This document shows, one piece after another, positions 1 to 5,327 of a stretch of 5,786 nt of DNA. The first letter of the stretch is position 1. Each line of letters starts with the position of its first letter. The notes beneath the pieces were generated by a model. That model saw only the letters and a program-made list of their open reading frames with translations. It was not told the DNA's origin and made no database searches. Source of the stretch: Oscillospiraceae bacterium (GTDB lineage Bacteria > Bacillota > Clostridia > Oscillospirales > UBA929); contig JAITDM010000029.1 in NCBI GenBank assembly GCA_031282535.1, positions 1 to 5,786 on the forward strand, given 5' to 3'. The translations under genes and the position numbers were made by a program.

Positions 1-307
1 CGACATTGTGCGGCGGTTTGCCGACGCGGGTCCGACGCGGGAGGAGACGGAGCGCGCGCGCGAGCAGGTGAAGGCCAACGTACTGATGGGCATGGAGTCG
101 ACGTCCTCCCGGATGAACCACCTGGGGCGCAACGAACTCCTGCTGGGGGCCATCCCCTCCCCCGAGGAGATCATGGCCTGTTACGACGCCGTCACGCCGG
201 AGAGTGTAAAAGACCTGGCGGGGCAGCTTTTCGACTTCTCCCGTCTCTGTTTCTCCGCCGTCGGCCGCACGGTCCGCACGGCGCAATACCGCCGCGCGCT
301 TCAATGA
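1..307 (+). CDS. M16-family (insulinase-like) zinc peptidase homologue, C-terminal fragment
   Basis: The gene enters from the left edge, with its reading frame starting at base 2, and ends at TGA 305-307; about 101 residues are visible. They read through a helix-rich stretch (ERAREQVKANVLMGMES), a conserved TSSRMNHLGRNELLLG segment, an IPSPEEI turn and a DAVTPESVKDLAGQLF helix, then a short beta strand (LCFSAVG). This order matches the end of the C-terminal M16 domain in processing-peptidase-like proteins such as Bacillus YmxG/MlpA. Family knowledge: M16B proteins cleave or bind short peptides, and the HxxEH zinc motif sits in the N-terminal half, outside this window. Whether this copy is catalytic therefore cannot be judged. 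The arginine-rich tail after the final strand (RTVRTAQYRRALQ) is ordinary. Identification is confident; the subfamily assignment is an inference. Confidence 0.9.
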   Translation, partial: DIVRRFADAGPTREETERAREQVKANVLMGMESTSSRMNHLGRNELLLGAIPSPEEIMACYDAVTPESVKDLAGQLFDFSRLCFSAVGRTVRTAQYRRALQ

Positions 308-336
308 GCGCCGGCGGGGCGGAGGGCGAGATTTTT
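289..336 (+). terminator. possible weak terminator or hairpin at the end of the M16 gene
   Basis: A GC-rich hairpin straddles the stop codon. Bases 289-300 pair with 307-317, with one bulged C at 295 and a 6-nt loop (TCAATG). The only T-run nearby (332-336) lies about 14 nt past the stem base, which is too far for a canonical Rho-independent terminator. It may end or slow transcription before the next gene, but this is weak. Confidence 0.25.
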
Positions 337-372
337 GATAGCTGAATCAATTCATACAAAGGAGTGAAGAAG

Positions 373-810
373 ATGAGCGAGCGGCGGGCGTTGTCCCGGT
401 TTATTGAGGCGCAAAGCGGCGGGGTGTATGAAGAGGCCTTGGCTGAAATCCGCGGCGGCTATAAAGAGGGCCACTGGATGTGGTTTGTCTTTCCGCAGAT
501 GGAGGGATTGGGCTTCTCCGGCATGGCGCAGTTTTATGGCATACAGGATTTGGAAGAGGCAAAGGCATACCTTGCGGACGCCACGCTTGGTACGCGGCTG
601 CGTGAGATATGTGCGGCGCTGCTTGCGCTCTCCGCAAATGACCCGCACAGGGTGTTCGGCAGCCCGGACGATTTGAAGCTCCGCTCCTCTATGACGCTGT
701 TCGCACTGGCCGCTCCGGAGGAAAAGGTGTTTGCCGATGTCCTCGACAAGTATTATGGCGGCGCGCAGTGCGCCAGGACGGTGGCCATGATCCAAGCGGA
801 AAACAGGTGA
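373..810 (+). CDS. DUF1810 family protein
   Basis: The protein has 145 residues, the usual length for this family. Recognisable family features in order are an N-terminal RFIEAQ...YEEALAEIRGGYKEGHWMWFVFPQM block, GLGFSGMAQFYGI, a DLEEAKAYLADATLGTRL helix, a LR-SMTLFALA segment, and a C-terminal VLDKYYGG followed by a short tail. The ATG at 373 is preferred because AAAGGAG (358-364) lies 8 nt upstream. An in-frame GTG at 364 overlaps that ribosome binding site and would add three residues. The biochemical role of DUF1810 is not established; members are small soluble cytoplasmic proteins, and I see no signal peptide or membrane segment. It is followed after 60 nt by a methyltransferase, possibly on the same transcript. 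Codon choice is more A/T-ending than in malQ downstream, which may point to a different origin for this pair. No strong promoter was seen upstream. Confidence 0.9.
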   Translation: MSERRALSRFIEAQSGGVYEEALAEIRGGYKEGHWMWFVFPQMEGLGFSGMAQFYGIQDLEEAKAYLADATLGTRLREICAALLALSANDPHRVFGSPDDLKLRSSMTLFALAAPEEKVFADVLDKYYGGAQCARTVAMIQAENR

Positions 811-870
811 CCATTCCGACTGCGGGCGCATGTACTTGGCCACCACAGGCAACAGATGGGAAGGATTGCT

Positions 871-1479
871 ATGACTTTCTGGGATTTCTGCGCCCCATTT
901 TATGACCGGGCTGAACAGATGAACAAGTCGGCGTACGAGGGCATGATCCGCATGATACGGGACCTGACCCCGCGGGGCGCGGTCGTGTTCGAGACCGCCG
1001 CGGGGACGGGCGCCATTAGCCTTGCCATTGCGGACAAAGCGGCGAGCGTACTGTGTACCGATCTGTCCAAGCGGATGCTGAAAATTGCCCGTCGGAAGGC
1101 CGAACGAAGCGGTGCGGGCAACATCAGATTTGACACCCGCAGCCTGTTTGACACGGGCGAACCGGACGGGACCTACGACGTGGTGATTGCCTCGCAGATA
1201 CTCCATCTGATTGACGAGCCGGAAAAGGCCGCCGCCGAATTGAAACGCATATCGCGGGGCCTGGTGATCGTCCCTGTTGGCTTGCTGAAAGATTTGCGCG
1301 GCTTCTTCATCAGACCGACCATGGGTATTTTTCGCATGTTGGGTTTCGCGCCCAAACGGGAGTTTGACGCAGACGGCTACCGGCGTTTCCTGACCGAGAT
1401 AGGATTGCCGCCGAGCCGCTTTGCAATCATCGACGGCCATATCCCAATGGCCGTGGCCGTATGGACCGTCGGCGTATGA
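871..1479 (+). CDS. class I SAM-dependent methyltransferase, substrate unknown
   Basis: The 202-residue protein has a Rossmann-type methyltransferase core. Motif I is VVFETAAGTGAISLAIA, the glycine-rich SAM loop with the unusual but tolerated AAGTG form. The acidic end of strand 2 is CTDLSKRML, expected to contact the SAM ribose. Then come FDTRSLFD (strand 3 region) and YDVVIASQILHLIDEPEKAAAELKRI (motif IV/post-IV). The start MTFWDFCAPFYDRAEQMN resembles the N-terminus of small Firmicutes methyltransferases of this type. ATG 871 is chosen because AAGGA (861-865) precedes it by 5 nt; the in-frame ATG at 856 has no good site and would overlap it. The C-terminal half is atypical in sequence and probably forms the substrate lid, so the methyl acceptor (small molecule, protein or RNA) cannot be named. 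It is likely cytoplasmic. It may share a transcript with the DUF1810 gene and ends 31 nt before a strong hairpin terminator. Confidence 0.88.
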   Translation: MTFWDFCAPFYDRAEQMNKSAYEGMIRMIRDLTPRGAVVFETAAGTGAISLAIADKAASVLCTDLSKRMLKIARRKAERSGAGNIRFDTRSLFDTGEPDGTYDVVIASQILHLIDEPEKAAAELKRISRGLVIVPVGLLKDLRGFFIRPTMGIFRMLGFAPKREFDADGYRRFLTEIGLPPSRFAIIDGHIPMAVAVWTVGV

Positions 1480-1510
1480 GCGAGCCTTTTCATCCAACGC
1501 ACCGCTGCCG

Positions 1511-1560
1511 CCGCAAAACGCCGGGCTGCGAATCTCGTTCCGCAACCCGGCGTTTTGTGG
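1511..1560. terminator. bidirectional Rho-independent terminator
   Basis: Bases 1511-1530 and 1541-1560 form a 20-position stem with two mismatches and a 10-nt loop. The core is CAAAACGCCGGG paired with CCCGGCGTTTTG, so each strand ends its stem in a TTTT run after GC-rich pairs. It lies 31 nt past the methyltransferase stop and would also end any minus-strand transcript coming from about 1780. This A-tract/stem/T-tract symmetry is typical of terminators between converging transcription units. Confidence 0.8.
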
Positions 1561-1580
1561 GGCGCTTCGGCGCCCCGGTT
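1559..1580 (+). terminator. second hairpin with UUCG tetraloop, probable back-up terminator
   Basis: GGGGCGC (1559-1565) and GCGCCCC (1570-1576) pair perfectly around TTCG, which is the extra-stable C(UUCG)G tetraloop in RNA. The stem is followed by the T-rich stretch GGTTTGTTTT. It abuts the preceding terminator directly, so on the plus strand the two would act in series. Alternatively it is a stabilising 3'-end hairpin or a processing site. Confidence 0.5.
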
Positions 1581-1643
1581 TGTTTTGACGGTTGGACGGA
1601 AGGCACCGCCCCCGATGGGCTTGCCTTCTGAACCAGCGATGCG

Positions 1644-1715
1644 TCAGGACTGCGGTACGGACGGCGTGCCGCCGGACGGCGGCGCCGGACGTCTGTTTTT
1701 CTTTCCCTTGCCCAT
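1644..1715 (-). CDS. candidate small basic peptide (23 aa), unknown function
   Basis: On the minus strand the ATG at 1715-1713 is preceded by GAGGTGAG (1726-1719), one of the best ribosome binding sites in the window, with about 7 nt between its GAGG core and the start codon. The product has 23 residues: a lysine/arginine-rich start (MGKGKKNRRPAPPSGG) followed by a Pro/Ser/Thr tail ending in VPQS, with stop TGA at 1646-1644. No hydrophobic segment or known motif is visible. A promoter-like sequence lies about 73 nt upstream (1788-1817), and a terminator for this strand lies downstream (1560-1511), so promoter, ribosome binding site, ORF and terminator are all in the right order. I do not recognise the peptide. 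Alternatives are that it is translated by chance within a small RNA, or that it is a remnant. Small basic peptides are easy to over-call, so confidence is modest. Confidence 0.4.
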   Translation of the reverse strand: MGKGKKNRRPAPPSGGTPSVPQS

Positions 1716-1719
1716 TCTC

Positions 1720-1817
1720 TCACCTCGCCTTCTCCGCCACGGGGCGGATGGGATCCTCTTCGTCATAGTGTGTGCCGCTTTGGGCCGTTTATACCGCGGC
1801 AACTGAACTTCCGTCAA
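1720..1817 (-). pseudogene. possible frame-disrupted small ORF upstream of the 23-aa peptide
   Basis: Minus-strand reading shows two fragments that look coding but lie in different frames. One begins at TTG 1817, has AAAGGGG (1830-1824) 6 nt upstream, and reads LTEVQLPRYKRPK. The other reads GTHYDEEDPIRPVAEKAR and ends at TGA 1722-1720, which overlaps the ribosome binding site of the 23-aa ORF in the manner of coupled genes. The second fragment has no start codon of its own in frame (a TAA lies at 1791-1789). One indel near 1770 could join them into a peptide of about 34 residues. This conflicts with the promoter reading of 1788-1817, and it may be chance. Confidence 0.2.
1788..1817 (-). promoter_or_regulatory. 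sigma-A-like promoter, minus strand
   Basis: On the minus strand TTGACG (1817-1812, 5 of 6 to consensus) and TATAAA (1793-1788, 5 of 6) are separated by 18 nt. Transcription would start near 1781 and run leftwards through the 23-aa ORF to the shared terminator, giving an RNA of about 270 nt. No annotated-size gene lies on this strand, so the promoter would serve only the small ORF or a non-coding RNA. Confidence 0.5.
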
Positions 1818-1910
1818 GCTCATCCCCTTTGAAGTTATACGAACGAGCAACGAGATTTGCAGATGCGCGACTGGTCAGCCACCGCCACGGATGGGACGCC
1901 TAGCCGCGCC

Positions 1911-2027
1911 GTCCGCGCGGCGGTTACGGAGACACCGCCCTACCGGCGAGTCTGCGCGGCGGTTTCGGAGAAACCGCCCTACCGGTGTGTCCGCGCGGCG
2001 GTTTCGGAGAAACCACCCTACCGTGAG
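1911..2027. repeat. three tandem 39-bp repeats, each with an internal hairpin
   Basis: Units lie at 1911-1949, 1950-1988 and 1989-2027 and abut exactly. Each starts GTCYGCGCGGCGGTT and contains the segment CGGAG...ACC.CCCTACCG. The middle unit holds a perfect GGCGGTTT/AAACCGCC stem around CGGAG. Unit 1 keeps only 6 bp of that stem, and unit 3 has one C-A mismatch. Unit boundaries vary mainly in the last 3-4 bases. The design resembles the short palindromic intergenic repeats common in gut Clostridia (GTAGGG-GC-stem type); that comparison is from memory and unverified. They lie 50-190 nt upstream of the malQ promoter. Confidence 0.85.
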
Positions 2028-2029
2028 TG

Positions 2030-2050
2030 TCATGGGTATATCATGGGTAT
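2030..2050. repeat. 10-bp direct repeat TCATGGGTAT x2
   Basis: TCATGGGTAT occurs at 2030-2039 and again at 2041-2050, separated by one base, so the repeat period is 11 bp, close to one helical turn. It lies about 30 nt upstream of the malQ -35 region, a place where an activator or repressor could bind. It could equally be the decayed edge of the neighbouring repeat block. Confidence 0.5.
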
Positions 2051-2080
2051 CGGGGATAATCCGGTGGTGCGGGAAAGCTC

Positions 2081-2110
2081 TTGTTCCCGGCTTCGGTTCT
2101 GTGATATACT
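2081..2110 (+). promoter_or_regulatory. malQ: extended -10 promoter for malQ
   Basis: TATACT (2105-2110) matches 5 of 6 of the -10 consensus and is preceded by TG-A, giving the extended TGNTATAAT form that tolerates a poor -35. The best -35 candidate is TTGTTC (2081-2086) with 18 nt spacing and only 3 of 6 matches. A start near 2117 would give a leader of about 72 nt. Confidence 0.6.
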
Positions 2111-2141
2111 GATACCGATGTCATCCCCGCCCATCCGCGGA

Positions 2142-2173
2142 CCCGCGCGGCGGCCCGGCGGCCCCGGCGCGGG
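2142..2173 (+). promoter_or_regulatory. GC-rich leader hairpin next to the malQ ribosome binding site
   Basis: CCCGCGC (2142-2148) pairs with GCGCGGG (2167-2173) around an 18-nt GC-rich loop. The right arm ends 2 nt before the AAAGGAG ribosome binding site (2176-2182), which it leaves single-stranded. It may stabilise the leader or modulate ribosome access. High local GC makes chance pairing likely. Confidence 0.3.
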
Positions 2174-2188
2174 GGAAAGGAGCTTGCT

Positions 2189-3679
2189 GTGCTGCATCAG
2201 CGAAAAAGCGGCGTGGTCCTGCCCGTCTCGTCCCTGCCGGGACCCTACGGCATAGGGACCTTCGGCGCCGAGGCCAGACGCTTCATCGACTTTTTGGCCG
2301 ACGCGGGGCAGTCCTATTGGCAGGTGCTGCCGCTGGGACCTACCGGCTTCGGCGATTCCCCCTACCAGAGCTGCTCCGCCATGGCCGGCAACCCCTACTT
2401 CATCGACCTGCCGCTGCTCTGCCGGCAAGGACTCCTGACAGCCGACGAACTCGCGGACTTCGACTTCGGAGACGACCCGGACCGCGTGGACTACGGAAAG
2501 CTCTACCGCACCCGCCTGGAGGCGCTGCGGCTCGCCTTCGCGCGGCGCAGACCCCTGGCCCGCGCCCTGCGGTCCTTCCGCACGGCGCAGACGGATTGGC
2601 TGCCCGACTACGCGCTCTTTATGGCGGTCAAGGCGCACTTCGGCATGGCGGGGCTGGACGACTGGCCCGACCCGGCCATCCGGGCGCGTACCCCGGCCGC
2701 GCTCCGGCAGTACAAAGCCGAACTCGCCGAGGAGATCGCCTTTTATGAGTTCCTCCAGTACTTATTCGACGCGCAGTGGACCGCACTCAAAACATACGCC
2801 GGCGAACGGCACATCCGGATCGTGGGGGACCTCCCCATCTACGTCTCGCGGGACAGCGTCGAGCTGTGGACCCACCCCGAGCTCTTTCAAATGCGCCGGG
2901 ACGGCGGCCCCCGCGATGTGGCCGGCGTGCCGCCCGACTATTACTCGGAGACCGGACAACTCTGGGGCAACCCCCTGTACGACTGGCATTACCACGAACA
3001 GACCGGGTGGGCGTGGTGGCTCCGTCGCCTCGGCCACACCCAAAAATTTTTCGACGTCATCCGCATCGACCACTTCCGCGGCTTCTACAACTACTGGGCC
3101 GTGCCCGCCGGCGCGGACACCGCCCTGCACGGCCGCTGGCGGCGCGGCCCCGGCCTCAAGCTGATCCGCGCCATCCGGGCCGCGTACCCCGACCTGCCGC
3201 TCATCGCCGAGGACCTGGGCGACCTGGACGACACGGTGCGCGCCTTCTTCGCCAAAACCGGCCTGCCCGGCATGGACGTGCTGGTGTATGCCTTCGACCC
3301 GGACGGCGACAGCAGCTACCTGCCCCACAACACACGGCCGAACCGGGTGTTTTATACCTCGACGCACGACTCCCCCCCGTTCCTGGACTGGCTCTCCGGC
3401 GAGGCGTCGGAGGCCCAGCAAACCATGGCCCGCGCATACCTGCGCCTGCGGGAGGACGAGGGTCTCTCCTGGGGCGCCGTCAAAGCGGTCTGGGGCAGCG
3501 CGGCGGGGCTGGCCATGGCGCCGCTGCAGGATGTGCTGGGCCTGGGGGGCGACGCGCGGATCAACACGCCCTCCACGCTGGGGGGCGGCAACTGGTGCTG
3601 GCGGGTGCGCGCCGAGGCGCTGAACGACGAGGTGTCCGCGCGGCTGCACGCCATCACACACGTCTACCGCCGACTGTGA
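2189..3679 (+). CDS. malQ: 4-alpha-glucanotransferase (amylomaltase, GH77)
   Basis: This 496-residue cytoplasmic enzyme moves alpha-1,4-glucan segments between malto-oligosaccharides and releases glucose, in maltodextrin or glycogen metabolism. Length and motif spacing match the Thermus amylomaltase (about 500 aa). The N-terminus SGVVLPVSSLPGPYGIGTFG and DSPYQSCSAMAGNPYFIDL (56-74) are family hallmarks. VGDLPIYVS (212-220) and the 250s loop VAGVPPDYYSETGQLWGNP (244-262) follow. The nucleophile is D294 in RIDHFRGF (with R292), the acid/base is E341 in IAEDLGDL, and the third acid is D394 in STHDSPPF; Thermus uses D293, E340 and D395. The last motif is HDS rather than the common HDN. The start is GTG 2189, with AAAGGAG (2176-2182) 6 nt upstream. 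No other glycogen or maltose genes are in the window, and no clear terminator follows, so read-through to the next gene is possible. Confidence 0.96.
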   Translation: MLHQRKSGVVLPVSSLPGPYGIGTFGAEARRFIDFLADAGQSYWQVLPLGPTGFGDSPYQSCSAMAGNPYFIDLPLLCRQGLLTADELADFDFGDDPDRVDYGKLYRTRLEALRLAFARRRPLARALRSFRTAQTDWLPDYALFMAVKAHFGMAGLDDWPDPAIRARTPAALRQYKAELAEEIAFYEFLQYLFDAQWTALKTYAGERHIRIVGDLPIYVSRDSVELWTHPELFQMRRDGGPRDVAGVPPDYYSETGQLWGNPLYDWHYHEQTGWAWWLRRLGHTQKFFDVIRIDHFRGFYNYWAVPAGADTALHGRWRRGPGLKLIRAIRAAYPDLPLIAEDLGDLDDTVRAFFAKTGLPGMDVLVYAFDPDGDSSYLPHNTRPNRVFYTSTHDSPPFLDWLSGEASEAQQTMARAYLRLREDEGLSWGAVKAVWGSAAGLAMAPLQDVLGLGGDARINTPSTLGGGNWCWRVRAEALNDEVSARLHAITHVYRRL

Positions 3680-3733
3680 GCAGGGCGGAAAAGCATCGAC
3701 GCACAATTGTAAAGATATGGTAATTTAGAAGGA

Positions 3734-3770
3734 GAACTGTTCCATCATCACTGGTTGCGTTGAACAGTTC
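3734..3770. promoter_or_regulatory. paired GAAC-N-GTTC palindromes, possible operator or leader hairpin
   Basis: GAACTGTTC (3734-3742) and GAACAGTTC (3762-3770) are each a 4+1+4 palindrome and are exact reverse complements of each other. They can therefore act as two protein-binding sites 28 bp apart, or as a 9-bp RNA stem with a 19-nt loop. They lie 35-71 nt upstream of the LRR gene start. No T-run follows, so this is not a terminator. A well-formed ribosome-binding-like GAAGGAGA (3728-3735) overlaps the left copy, with no start codon at the right distance. Confidence 0.45.
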
Positions 3771-3804
3771 CCAAAGAGACCGACGGGTGAGGACAGGACT
3801 GGGC

Positions 3805-5313
3805 ATGAAAAAATTTGTTTCTGCGTTTCTCTGCCTGCTGCTGCTGTTGGGCGCACTGGGCCTGGCCGGCCTCCACTGGGGGCCCGGCCTGTTGTACGAC
3901 TACCACGAGGGGCGGGCCGCATCCGCCCTCACCGCGGGGGACGGCGCGCGCGCCGCCGAACACCTGCTGTGGATGCTGACGCGCCAGCCGGAGGACACGG
4001 AACTGCGGCTGCGCACGGTGGACGCCTATCTGTCGCTGGGCAACTACACCCGCGCCGAATACCTCCTGGTCAAAGGCATGGAGGCGCAGGCCGGGCAGCT
4101 CGCCCTGTACACCAAGCTCTGCGCGGTGTATGTGGCGCAGGACAAGCTGAGCGACGCGGTCTCGCTGCTGAACGACCCGTCGAACCCGTTCATCGCGGAG
4201 GAGCTCGCGCGCCTGCGGCCCCGCCCGCCCGCGCTGTCGCCGGCGCCGGGGACCTACCAGCAGCAGGTGGACCTCGTGCCGAAAAGCGGCGCGGACACGC
4301 TCTGTTACCTGCGGCTGGACGGGGGCATCCCCTCCGTGGCCGACGGACCCTGCGCCGAGATCATCCCGCTGCCGGCGGGCGAGAGCCGCGTCCGCGCGGT
4401 GGCCGTCGACCGGGACGGCCTGGTGTCGGACTGGGTCGAGGGCGTCTACCGTCTGGAAAACGTCATGCAACCGGTGACATTCTCCGACCCCATCCTGGAG
4501 GCCCATTTCCGCGCGCTGCTCGGCAAGCCGGTCGACCCCATCATGAGCAGCGAACTGTGGGACATCGGCGAACTCGTGCTGGAGAACAATGCGGATTACC
4601 AGTCCCTGGCTGACCTCGTCTTCCTGCCCTCTCTCACGCGGCTCACCCTGCGCGGGCACGGGCAGCGCCTCGATCTTTCGCCCCTCTCCGCGCTGACGAA
4701 ACTCTCGGAACTCAGCCTGCGCCACATGCGCCTCACCCCGGAGGACCTGGAGCGGATTGCCGAAAAGACGTCGCTCACCGTCCTCGACCTGCAGGACACA
4801 TCCCTCGCCTCGCTGGACATGGCCGCCCCGCTGACCGGGCTCACGAGCCTCAATGTGCGCGGCAACAGCATCACAGACCTCACCCCGCTCGCGGACCTGA
4901 CGGGGCTCCGTACGCTGGACATCTCGCTGAACGCCGTGGGGGACTCCGCGCCGCTGGCCGGGCTGTCCGGCCTGGAGACCCTGCTGGCCTCCGACAACCT
5001 GATCGCGGACCTGCGCGGCTTGCGCCCGCTGAGAGCGCTGGAGACGGTGGATCTCACGCGCAACCGGGTGGAGGACCTCGCCCCGCTCGCGGACCACGAC
5101 CGGTTGGTCACGCTGCTGTGCGACGACAACCGGATCACATCGATCGAACCGCTGGCCGGACTGCCGGCCCTCGCCGCACTGCACATCGAAAACAACGAGG
5201 TGGAGAGCCTGTCGGCCCTCTCCGACTGCCCCGCCCTGCGGACACTGCGCGCGGAGGGCAACCCCGCCGCCGACGCCCCTTCCCTCGACACGGAACCTGC
5301 CCCGGAGGGCTAA
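3805..5313 (+). CDS. exported TPR / chitobiase-C-like / leucine-rich-repeat protein
   Basis: The 502-residue protein starts with a signal peptide or membrane anchor (MKKFVSAFLCLLLLLGALGLAGL, about 1-23) with no lipobox cysteine at the expected place. Residues about 37-125 form three TPR-like helical hairpins (AASALTAGDGARAAEHLL; VDAYLSLGNYTRAEYLLV; LCAVYVAQDKLSDAVSLL). Residues about 146-217 resemble the CHB_HEX_C/Fn3-associated beta domain (PAPGTYQQQVDLVPKSG...YLRLDGG...VRAVAVDRDGLVSDWVEGVYRL). A cap-like segment (223-272) leads to leucine-rich repeats from about 274 to 492. Six of these are exactly 22 residues (343-474), of the internalin/SDS22 type LxxLxxLxLxxNxIxDLxPLAx. No LPXTG or other C-terminal anchor is present. 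ATG 3805 is chosen for the signal sequence and AGGA (3795-3798); upstream GTG 3787 and TTG 3760 are in frame but less likely. It probably acts outside the membrane in binding a protein or glycan. No catalytic motif is seen. Confidence 0.88.
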   Translation: MKKFVSAFLCLLLLLGALGLAGLHWGPGLLYDYHEGRAASALTAGDGARAAEHLLWMLTRQPEDTELRLRTVDAYLSLGNYTRAEYLLVKGMEAQAGQLALYTKLCAVYVAQDKLSDAVSLLNDPSNPFIAEELARLRPRPPALSPAPGTYQQQVDLVPKSGADTLCYLRLDGGIPSVADGPCAEIIPLPAGESRVRAVAVDRDGLVSDWVEGVYRLENVMQPVTFSDPILEAHFRALLGKPVDPIMSSELWDIGELVLENNADYQSLADLVFLPSLTRLTLRGHGQRLDLSPLSALTKLSELSLRHMRLTPEDLERIAEKTSLTVLDLQDTSLASLDMAAPLTGLTSLNVRGNSITDLTPLADLTGLRTLDISLNAVGDSAPLAGLSGLETLLASDNLIADLRGLRPLRALETVDLTRNRVEDLAPLADHDRLVTLLCDDNRITSIEPLAGLPALAALHIENNEVESLSALSDCPALRTLRAEGNPAADAPSLDTEPAPEG

Positions 5314-5316
5314 AGA

Positions 5317-5325
5317 GAGGTGATC
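5317..5325 (+). promoter_or_regulatory. unusually long ribosome binding site of the alkyltransferase gene
   Basis: GAGGTGATC is a 9-base perfect complement to the conserved 3' end of bacterial 16S rRNA (GATCACCTC). It ends 2 nt before ATG 5328, with the GAGG core 7 nt upstream. It begins 3 nt after the LRR stop codon, so translation of the second gene is efficient and possibly coupled. Confidence 0.8.
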
Positions 5326-5327
5326 CC

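Larger units (their letters stand above)
1480..2188. other. 709-nt intergenic region with convergent signals and repeats
   Basis: No large gene is supported here. In order it contains two adjacent hairpins (1511-1580); a hairpin with arms 1599-1605 and 1622-1628 (GAAGGCA/TGCCTTC) plus inner GCCC/GGGC pairing; a GC-rich hairpin at 1662-1687 that lies inside the minus-strand small ORF; a minus-strand promoter (1788-1817); a tandem 39-bp repeat block (1911-2027); a 10-bp direct repeat (2030-2050); and the malQ promoter and leader (2081-2188). Longer open frames across the region lack ribosome binding sites and are probably by-products of high GC. Confidence 0.7.

Noticed and set aside
343..354. 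Small palindrome TGAAT-CA-ATTCA upstream of the DUF1810 gene as an operator
   Set aside because: Only 5 bp per arm in an AT-rich stretch, and no second site or promoter supports it.
352..1545. Long minus-strand open frame (about 397 codons) antisense to the DUF1810 and methyltransferase genes
   Set aside because: It covers two recognisable genes and the terminator, its translation is unlike any family I know, and such frames are expected opposite GC-rich genes.
1662..1700. Plus-strand terminator made of a GC-rich hairpin and a T5 run
   Set aside because: The T-run starts about 8 nt after the stem, and it is explained by the lysine codons of the minus-strand small ORF.
1911..2027. CRISPR-like array
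   Set aside because: The three 39-bp units abut with no spacers between them, and no cas gene is in the window.
1857..2255. Plus-strand open frame through the 39-bp repeats, giving a 13-residue peptide repeat
   Set aside because: It has a TTG start with no ribosome binding site, runs through the malQ promoter and into malQ in another frame, and its repetitiveness comes from the palindromic DNA repeat.
3696..3724. Promoter for the LRR gene (TCGACG, 17 nt, GGTAAT)
   Set aside because: Only 4 of 6 matches in each box. A dedicated promoter is plausible in this AT-rich gap, but this one is too weak to call.
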